A stretch of DNA of 64,000 bases from positions 2,471,001 to 2,535,000 of the forward strand of contig NZ_CP073721.1 in the NCBI RefSeq assembly GCF_025264685.1, in the 5' to 3' direction. Positions 58,624 through 64,000 of the stretch are shown in pieces. The position numbers were made by a program, and so were the translations under genes. The number at the start of each line of letters is the position of its first letter. The stretch's first letter is position 1. This DNA is from Dactylosporangium roseum (GTDB lineage Bacteria; Actinomycetota; Actinomycetes; Mycobacteriales; Micromonosporaceae). Below the pieces are notes generated by a model. That model had not been told where the DNA came from, ran no database searches, and saw only the letters and a list, made by a program, of their open reading frames with translations.

Positions 58624-59341
58624 GGCCGGCGTCCGGCGCCTGGGCCGCCGCGGCGACGACGGCCTCCAGCCGGTCGGCGTGCGCGCCGCGCCAGTAGACG
58701 CGCCCGCACGTCCGGCAGCGGGCGAACGTCGAGTAGGAGCGGCGGGTGCCCGGCTCGAGCAGGTGCTCCACCTCTGGCTTCGCGACCGGTTCGACGCCGC
58801 CGTTGCAGGCGGGACACCGCGACCACGGCGTCAGCGGGGGGTCGAAGCGGCTCAGGACGTCCCGTAGCTGTTCGTCGGCGCGCGCACCGTGCACGTACGC
58901 ACCGGCGGTCAACGCCCGCCGCCGCAGCAGGCCGCGGTCCTGGGTGAGCACGACGCGCCGCTCCGCCGCCGACTGCGCGACCAGTTCCGCGTCCTCGGCG
59001 TCGTTGCGGTAGGCCACGTCGAGGCCGAGCAGGCGCATCCGGCGGGCCAGCGCGCCGAGGTGCACGTCGAGCACGAACCGCGGCTCGGCGATCCGCTGGG
59101 GCCGGCCGACCGGGCGGACGTCGACCACGTCGTCCTTGCCGGGGCGGGCTTCCGGCCCGACCGGCCGCCCGTTGACGAGCAGCTCGCCGATCTCGGTGCG
59201 GGGCACGCCCAGTGACTCGACGAGGTGCCGCACGGTGGACACGCCGTCGACGGGCACCCGCACGTCACCGTGGCGGTGCCGGACGGGCAGCAGGAAGCGC
59301 AAGGGCTCGGCCACCCGGACCCGCACGGTCGACCGCCGCAT
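58547..59341 (-). CDS. Mut7-C RNase-domain protein with ubiquitin-like N-domain
   Basis: The 264-residue protein has a ubiquitin/ThiS-like N-domain (residues ~12-85: DVRVPVDGVSTVRHLVESLGV). The Mut7-C domain follows: RFVLDVHLGALARRMRLLGLDVAY, VVLTQDRGLLRR and a zinc ribbon with two CxxC pairs (RCPACNG; ARCRTCGRVYWRG). Mut7-C is a PIN-like RNase fold with conserved Asp residues. It is probably an RNA-cleaving enzyme. The neighbours on the right are RNA-repair genes. The C-terminal ~25 residues overlap the convergent gene and are low-complexity. Confidence 0.87.
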   Translation of the reverse strand: MRRSTVRVRVAEPLRFLLPVRHRHGDVRVPVDGVSTVRHLVESLGVPRTEIGELLVNGRPVGPEARPGKDDVVDVRPVGRPQRIAEPRFVLDVHLGALARRMRLLGLDVAYRNDAEDAELVAQSAAERRVVLTQDRGLLRRRALTAGAYVHGARADEQLRDVLSRFDPPLTPWSRCPACNGGVEPVAKPEVEHLLEPGTRRSYSTFARCRTCGRVYWRGAHADRLEAVVAAAAQAPDAGLRTSAPDGAARDATACPHRPTGTAR

Positions 59342-59422
59342 CCGTCCATAGTAGGTGCCACCCGACTTCGACCCGCTGCCGACGCGGTCCGCTCCGGTGG
59401 CCGGCGGAGCTACTGTCGAGCG

Positions 59423-59947
59423 GTGGCCCTGGCCGTCTGCCTGCTCTTCGACAGCCGGGCCGAGCGCGCCCTGACGAGCCTCTGGGACCGGCTCGAGGAA
59501 CAGGGCATCGCGACACTTCGCTCGCACACCCACGGGGCGCACCACCCGCATCTGTCGTATGTCGTCCTGCTGCGGTGGGACCTCGCCGCCGTCCGTGACA
59601 CCGTGGTGGCGCTGCCGGACCGGGGTGCCTGCGAGGTCACGTTCGACGCGCTCGGCGCCTTCCGCCGGGGCCGGGTCTGCCTCGTCCCCGCCGTGCCGGC
59701 CGACCTCGTCGCCCGGCAGCAGGGCGTCGTCGAGGCGGTCCGCGCCACCGGTGCGCTGGTGCACGCCCACTACGAGATCGGTGCCTGGCTCCCGCACTGC
59801 TCGGTCGCCACGCGCGCCCGGTCCGAGCAACTGCCGGTCGTCGCCACCACCGTCTTCGGCATGCTGCCCCTCACCGCCCGGATCACCCGCGCCGCGCTCA
59901 TCGACAGCGGGACCGGGGAGCTGTGGCCGCTGCCGAACGTGCCGTGA
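59423..59947 (+). CDS. 2'-5' RNA ligase-like 2H phosphoesterase
   Basis: The 174-residue protein starts at a GTG and has the two HxS/T motifs of the 2H family: H43-L-S45 (HPHLSYVV) and PHCSVA near residue 125. The family opens or closes 2'-5' or cyclic phosphate linkages in RNA. The gene is followed 24 bases later by archease and then convergent rtcB, so a role in handling 2',3'-cyclic phosphate ends is plausible. The ribosome site is weak. Confidence 0.88.
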   Translation: MALAVCLLFDSRAERALTSLWDRLEEQGIATLRSHTHGAHHPHLSYVVLLRWDLAAVRDTVVALPDRGACEVTFDALGAFRRGRVCLVPAVPADLVARQQGVVEAVRATGALVHAHYEIGAWLPHCSVATRARSEQLPVVATTVFGMLPLTARITRAALIDSGTGELWPLPNVP

Positions 59948-59971
59948 TCCGCAGGTGGCAGGCTGGAGACG

Positions 59972-60400
59972 ATGATGGGCGAACGACCGGAGTCGGGGCA
60001 CCGGGCGGTGCCGCACACCGCGGACGTGCGGTTCGAGGCGTGGGCGCCGTCGCGGGAGCGCTGCGTCGCCGAGGCGGTCGCGGCGATGGTGGACAGCTTC
60101 GCCGAGGTGCCGGCCGGGGTGGCGACCACGGCGGTGCGGTTCCGGACCGGGCCCGGCGCCGATCCCGACCTGCTGGTCGCGGTGCTCGACGAGGTCATTT
60201 TCCTGATCGACACCATCGGCCGGCTCCCGGTCTCGGCGCGGGTGGTGCCCGGCGACGGCGGTCTCGACGTGGAGCTGGCGACGGCCGACACCGGCCTGGC
60301 GGAGCCGGTGGGTGCCGTGCCGAAGGCGGTCTCGCTGCACGACCTGCGGTTCGGTCGGGAGGGCGCCGGCTGGACGTGCTCGGTGACCCTGGACGTGTGA
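59972..60400 (+). CDS. Archease (RtcB cofactor)
   Basis: The 142-residue protein matches archease in length and motifs: an early PHTADVRFEAWAPS with the metal-binding Asp, DLLVAVLDEVIFLIDT in the middle and KAVSLHDLRFG near the end. Archease helps RtcB become guanylylated and so speeds RNA ligation. It is convergent with rtcB, with seven bases between the stops, and follows the 2H phosphoesterase. Confidence 0.95.
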   Translation: MMGERPESGHRAVPHTADVRFEAWAPSRERCVAEAVAAMVDSFAEVPAGVATTAVRFRTGPGADPDLLVAVLDEVIFLIDTIGRLPVSARVVPGDGGLDVELATADTGLAEPVGAVPKAVSLHDLRFGREGAGWTCSVTLDV

Positions 60401-60407
60401 CCAGCCG

Positions 60408-61835
60408 CTATCCCTTGACCACGCCGATCGGCACCAGCCGCGCGACCCGCGCGCACAGCCCGGCACCCTGCGCCGCGTCCACGACGGCGTCGATGTCCTT
60501 GTACGCCTCCGGGGTCTCCTCGGCCAGGCCGCGCCACGACGCACCGCGCACCGCGATGCCGCCGGCCTCCAGGCGCCGGCGGAGCTCCTGGCCGCGCACC
60601 ACCTTGGCCGCCTGGTGGCGGCTGAGCGCACGGCCGGCGCCGTGGCACGTCGACGCGAACGCCGGCCCGCCCGCCCGGCCGGTGAGCACGTAGGACGCGG
60701 TGCCCATGGTGCCCGGGATGAGCACCGGCTGCCCGGTGTCGTGCAGGTCCGCCGGCAGGTCCGGATGGCCCGGCGGCAGCGCCCGGGTGGCGCCCTTACG
60801 GTGCACGCACAGCCGCCGCGCCGCACCGGCGACCTCGTGCGTCTCGAGCTTGGCGAGGTTGTGCGAGATGTCGTACACCAGCGCCAGCTCCCGCCCGGTG
60901 ATCCGGTCGAACACGTGCCCGGCCGCCTCGGCGAGGAGCTGCCGGTTGGCGCGAGCGTAGTTGGCCGCCGCCGCCATCGCCCCGAGGTACGCCCGGCCCT
61001 CCGGCGACGTGACCGGCGTGCACGCGAGCTGCCGGTCGGGCACCGTGATGCCGAACCTGCCGGCGGCGCGCTCCATGACCCGCACGTAGTCGGTGCAGAT
61101 CTGGTGACCGAGCCCGCGCGACCCGCAGTGGATCATCACGCACACCTGGCCGGCCCGCAGCCCGAACGCGCCCGCCACCCGCTCGTCGTACACCCGGTCG
61201 ACGGCCTGGACCTCCAGGAAGTGGTTGCCCGACCCGAGGCTGCCCACCTGGCCCAGCCCGCGCCGCACCGCCCGCTCGCCGACCTGCCCGGGGTCGGCGC
61301 CCGCCATCGCGCCGGTGTCCTCGCAGCGTTCGAGATCCCGTGGTACCCCGTGATGCCGCTGTACAGCGTACCGGGCGCCCTCTGCCAGGACCTCCCGAAG
61401 CTGCCGGGCGTCGTGCAGCGTCCACACCGCGCGGTGGCTCATGCCGCGGGGGATCGCCGCGTCGAGCCCGTCCATCAGCCCCCGCACCGCCGGCTCGGTG
61501 AGCTCCCGCCGGTCGAGGTCGGCGGCGAGCAGCCGGACCCCGCAGGAGATGTCGAACCCGACCCCGCCGGGGGAGACCACCCCGCCGGCGTCGACGTCGG
61601 TGGCGGCGACCCCGCCGATCGGGAACCCGTACCCCCAGTGCATGTCCGGCATGGCGTACGACGCCTCGACCACCCCGGGCAGCGTCGCGACGTTGGCCAC
61701 CTGCTCGAGGGACTTGTCGGCGGCAGGGTCGGGCAGGAGGGCCCGCGACGCGAACACCACGCCCGGCACCCGCATCCCGCCGCACGGATCGATGCGGAAC
61801 CGGTAGTCGGACTCCTGCACCAGCCTCACGCTCAC
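60408..61835 (-). CDS. rtcB: RNA-splicing ligase RtcB
   Basis: The 475-residue RtcB has the metal-binding residues in [15 protein letters not shown]98 in [18 protein letters not shown] and [10 protein letters not shown], and the GMP-accepting H398 in [14 protein letters not shown]. The enzyme joins 2',3'-cyclic phosphate to 5'-OH RNA ends with GTP and manganese. All key residues look present. It is divergent from the unrecognised gene at 62030 and convergent with archease. Confidence 0.95.
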   Translation of the reverse strand: MSVRLVQESDYRFRIDPCGGMRVPGVVFASRALLPDPAADKSLEQVANVATLPGVVEASYAMPDMHWGYGFPIGGVAATDVDAGGVVSPGGVGFDISCGVRLLAADLDRRELTEPAVRGLMDGLDAAIPRGMSHRAVWTLHDARQLREVLAEGARYAVQRHHGVPRDLERCEDTGAMAGADPGQVGERAVRRGLGQVGSLGSGNHFLEVQAVDRVYDERVAGAFGLRAGQVCVMIHCGSRGLGHQICTDYVRVMERAAGRFGITVPDRQLACTPVTSPEGRAYLGAMAAAANYARANRQLLAEAAGHVFDRITGRELALVYDISHNLAKLETHEVAGAARRLCVHRKGATRALPPGHPDLPADLHDTGQPVLIPGTMGTASYVLTGRAGGPAFASTCHGAGRALSRHQAAKVVRGQELRRRLEAGGIAVRGASWRGLAEETPEAYKDIDAVVDAAQGAGLCARVARLVPIGVVKG

Positions 61836-62029
61836 CCCGCCTACCCGCCGCCGGCGGCCGATAATCCCGCACTCGCGAACCGGCCGGGCCGTTCACGATC
61901 AGGGTGCGGGAGCACTTGGCCCGGGAGCCGAGTTTCCCGACACCCTGGCCAAACGCGAGCCGGAAGCTGTCCGTCAGATACCGGATGGAGGGGATCACCC
62001 GGACCCGCAGGAGGTTGAGGAACGTGTCC

Positions 62030-63553
62030 ATGCTTGGGCCGCGGCGTGCGCGTGGCGATGACACACTGTATGCCCGCGCGATGCCGGAGAAGGTCGAGCT
62101 TTGCGAGACCTACGCCGTGGAACAGGAGATCTCCCGCAACCCGACCACCGAGCAGGTCGGGGACGGTAGCGGCCGGATCGAGATCACCGTTCCGTACGAC
62201 GGGAGCCGGTTCTTCACGCGGCAGGCGGTGGCCGACGTGGAGCGGGTGCTCGGCCGGCGCGGCGGCGCGGGAGAGCATCGCGCGACGGTCGGACATCTGC
62301 TGCTCGCCGACCACACGAACACGAACGGGCTGCGCGGCGCCATGCGCCACCACAGCCAGGCCGGCACCATCCCGGTGAGCGTGCCGGTGGCGAAGCACGA
62401 CGGCAGTCTCGACCTGAGCGGCGACCGGCAGGCGTGCGTCATCGGCTACGACTACGGTCCGGACCACGCGCCGGTGTACCCGGTGCAGCTCGAGGTGTGG
62501 CTCGACGACCCGGACAGTCTGACCGACGCGTTCGCGGGCGTGCGGACGCTGATGACCCGCGGCCGCGAGAATCCGTCGTGGCTCATCGAGCGGCTCCGGC
62601 AGGAGGCGAGCTTCACCAGCAAGCTGCTGTTCACGTTCAAGGTCAAGGTGTCCCTGCCGGTCAAGAGCGGTTTTCAGCGGAAGATCGAACCCGTCGTCAA
62701 GCACATGTCGGTCGAGTGGCCGACCCTGACGTCGATGCAGAGCACGGAGCTGTACGTCGGGGAGATCCCACCGGGTCCCGAGCCGCGGGTGCGGCAGGCG
62801 GCGGTCCGCTACAACCCCGTGAAGAGCCGGCTGGAATGGACCGACGTCCCCACGTTCGAGGTGGTCGAGGACGGCGCTCCGAAGCGTGGTGAGGCCGGGA
62901 CGCGGATCTTCCACAGCGTGGTGTGCGTGCTCGCGGTCGGCCACCCCGGCGAGCTGTTCGAGCAGGAACGGCTCGAGGTCAGCGCGCGCGTGGAGATCCC
63001 GAACTACCTGCTCTCCGGCCTGGAGGCACGCTCCTACGACGCGACCGGACGGCCGCAGGTCAGGCAGCCGGAGCACGTCACGAAGCTGAACCTCCGCACG
63101 ATGGTCTACCCGGCCGACATCTTCGCCGGGCGGACGTTCTCGCCGTACCAGCAGTTCGTCTTCGACGACATCATCCCCGACGAGATGCGTATCACCGACA
63201 TCGTCACGGTGCTGCGCAACTCGAAGTTCACGGTGGAGAACCCGCGGCCGCAGACGCCACAGGATCCCCTGGCACCGATGTGGCTGGTCCTGGCACACCG
63301 CAGCCAGGGCCCCGACGATCTGGACCTGCTGGTCGCGGTCGAGGGCAAGCGGGCCATCCTGGACCGCGAGCACATCACGTCCTCCAGCGTGAAGCTCAAG
63401 GGCAGTGCCGAGAGCGGCCAGCTCAAGGTGTCGGTGCTCGGCACGCTGCCGCGCGACCACCGCGAGCTCACCCGCGAGATGAACGCGTTCCAGCAGAAGC
63501 TGCGCGAACGCTTCCGTTTCCACCAGATGTCGAGGGAAGTCGGTGCCTCATGA
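62030..63553 (+). CDS. Unrecognised ~508-residue protein coupled to a zinc-ribbon membrane protein
   Basis: I do not recognise the family. The protein is soluble, mixed alpha/beta and has no signal peptide. Notable stretches are HRATVGHLLLADHTNTNG, FKVKVSLPVKSGFQRKIEPVV, LYVGEIPPGPEPRVRQAAVRYNP and YPADIFAGRTFSPYQQFVFDD. A GAGG site lies 11 bases before the ATG at 62030; ATG 62081 and GTG 61904 are alternatives. Its stop overlaps the next ATG (ATGA), so the two are translated together. It is divergent from rtcB. The downstream partner suggests a membrane-associated complex. Confidence 0.75.
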   Translation: MLGPRRARGDDTLYARAMPEKVELCETYAVEQEISRNPTTEQVGDGSGRIEITVPYDGSRFFTRQAVADVERVLGRRGGAGEHRATVGHLLLADHTNTNGLRGAMRHHSQAGTIPVSVPVAKHDGSLDLSGDRQACVIGYDYGPDHAPVYPVQLEVWLDDPDSLTDAFAGVRTLMTRGRENPSWLIERLRQEASFTSKLLFTFKVKVSLPVKSGFQRKIEPVVKHMSVEWPTLTSMQSTELYVGEIPPGPEPRVRQAAVRYNPVKSRLEWTDVPTFEVVEDGAPKRGEAGTRIFHSVVCVLAVGHPGELFEQERLEVSARVEIPNYLLSGLEARSYDATGRPQVRQPEHVTKLNLRTMVYPADIFAGRTFSPYQQFVFDDIIPDEMRITDIVTVLRNSKFTVENPRPQTPQDPLAPMWLVLAHRSQGPDDLDLLVAVEGKRAILDREHITSSSVKLKGSAESGQLKVSVLGTLPRDHRELTREMNAFQQKLRERFRFHQMSREVGAS

Positions 63554-64000
63554 CCGGGGTCCTGGTGAACCGAGCGCCGCGCGTGCGCTGCTACGAATGC
63601 GGCTCCGAGACCGTCTTCTCGGTCTGCCACCACTGCCAGCGGCCGATGTGCCGGCAGCACAGCCCCCTCGTCTTCCGGCAAGGCGGCGCCCGGGGCCCGG
63701 CCCTGGGTGACGCGATCGAGGAGGCGAGGCCGATCAGCAAGGAGCTCGCCGGGTTGCGGCTGGGTGGCCTGCGCGAGGCCGTCCATCACTGCAAGGACCA
63801 CGACCACCTGGTCCGCGGCTTCCCGCTGCCCTGGGTCGCGGCCGGCGCCGGCAGCTTCGCGCTCGGCTTCCTGCTGCTGTTCGCCTCCGTGGCCACCGGC
63901 CTGGTGCTGATGCTGATCGGCGCGGCTCTGACCGGCGGCGCGCTGCTCGTGCACCGGATGCAGGCCGAGCGCACCGTCCGGCCGCCGTTGCCGCTCGTTC
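63550..64000 (+). CDS. Zinc-ribbon membrane protein, partial (3' end beyond the window)
   Basis: The ATG overlaps the preceding stop. The N-terminus has two CxxC pairs and more (RCYECGSETVFSVCHHCQRP followed by MCRQHS), a B-box-like zinc-binding pattern. A later HHCKDHDH stretch adds Cys/His ligands. Two closely spaced membrane helices follow at ~95-135 (VAAGAGSFALGFLLLFASVA; GLVLMLIGAALTGGALL). At least 150 residues lie in the window and the frame is open at the edge. Zinc binding is inferred from spacing. I do not recognise the family. Confidence 0.8.
   Translation, partial: MTGVLVNRAPRVRCYECGSETVFSVCHHCQRPMCRQHSPLVFRQGGARGPALGDAIEEARPISKELAGLRLGGLREAVHHCKDHDHLVRGFPLPWVAAGAGSFALGFLLLFASVATGLVLMLIGAALTGGALLVHRMQAERTVRPPLPLV

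Noticed and set aside
1..64000. tRNA, rRNA or riboswitch genes
   Set aside because: I looked for cloverleaf-like segments with conserved T-loop and CCA context and for common riboswitch cores by eye and found none I could support. A covariance-model scan would be decisive.

Overview
The window is very GC-rich DNA with GTG/TTG starts, strong GGAGG ribosome sites and coupled gene pairs. It carries type VII secretion (ESX) genes, WXG100 proteins and an LPxTG surface protein, which points to a filamentous actinobacterium. I would guess the Micromonosporaceae (Actinoplanes/Dactylosporangium type), but that placement is inference. No rRNA, tRNA, CRISPR array or complete insertion sequence was seen.

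Positions 1-21.8 kb form an ESX locus. It holds eccC (-), eccD (+), eccB (+), mycP (+), three WXG100 genes, a YbaB-like gene and two probable ESX-associated or substrate proteins. It also holds the first 2268 codons of a giant polymorphic toxin (1-6805, minus strand, running off the left edge). The toxin has a WXG-type N-terminus, a repeat linker, and motifs for a YwqJ-like deaminase, a papain-fold glutamine deamidase and a possible PD-(D/E)XK nuclease. A gene that looks like an Imm35/YrhB-SUKH-3 double immunity protein sits between eccD and eccB. eccE was not found. The intergenic DNA here carries two families of short tandem repeats.

Positions 22-30.3 kb hold small metabolic and regulatory units. 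They are an ornithine-cyclodeaminase-like plus threonine-dehydratase-like pair with a divergent LysR gene (EutC/EutB-like), a beta-lactamase-fold lipoprotein, a DUF2203 protein, a MarR regulator with a divergent membrane protein and a palindromic operator, an isochorismatase-like hydrolase, an orphan Imm51 immunity protein and a 5-formyltetrahydrofolate cyclo-ligase.

Positions 30.5-34.3 kb hold a pyrroloquinoline quinone (PQQ) locus. It has a PQQ-type sugar dehydrogenase lipoprotein, a 43-residue pqqA, pqqC and a fused pqqD-pqqE, followed by a 41-codon pqqB vestige. The vestige has the family's first residues joined in frame to its last ~30 residues.

Positions 34.3-49 kb are mostly cell-surface functions. 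They include lipoproteins, a Tat-exported protein, an ECF sigma/anti-sigma pair, a membrane-anchored esterase, a polysaccharide deacetylase, a proline-rich membrane protein, an unusual phospholipase D fusion and an Ig-like-repeat LPVTG protein.

Positions 49-55.6 kb form a tightly coupled minus-strand operon: peptide ABC permeases, binding protein, serine hydrolase, L-Ala-D/L-Glu epimerase, NlpC/P60 peptidase. It fits murein-peptide uptake and breakdown (dpp-ykf-like), but the ATPase genes are absent. Next comes a membrane acyltransferase whose C-terminus is the N-terminal part of an IS5-type transposase.

Positions 58.5-61.8 kb hold RNA-processing genes: a Mut7-C RNase, a 2H phosphoesterase, archease and RtcB. 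The right edge (62.0-64.0 kb) holds an unrecognised translationally coupled pair: a ~508-residue protein and a zinc-ribbon membrane protein cut by the window end.
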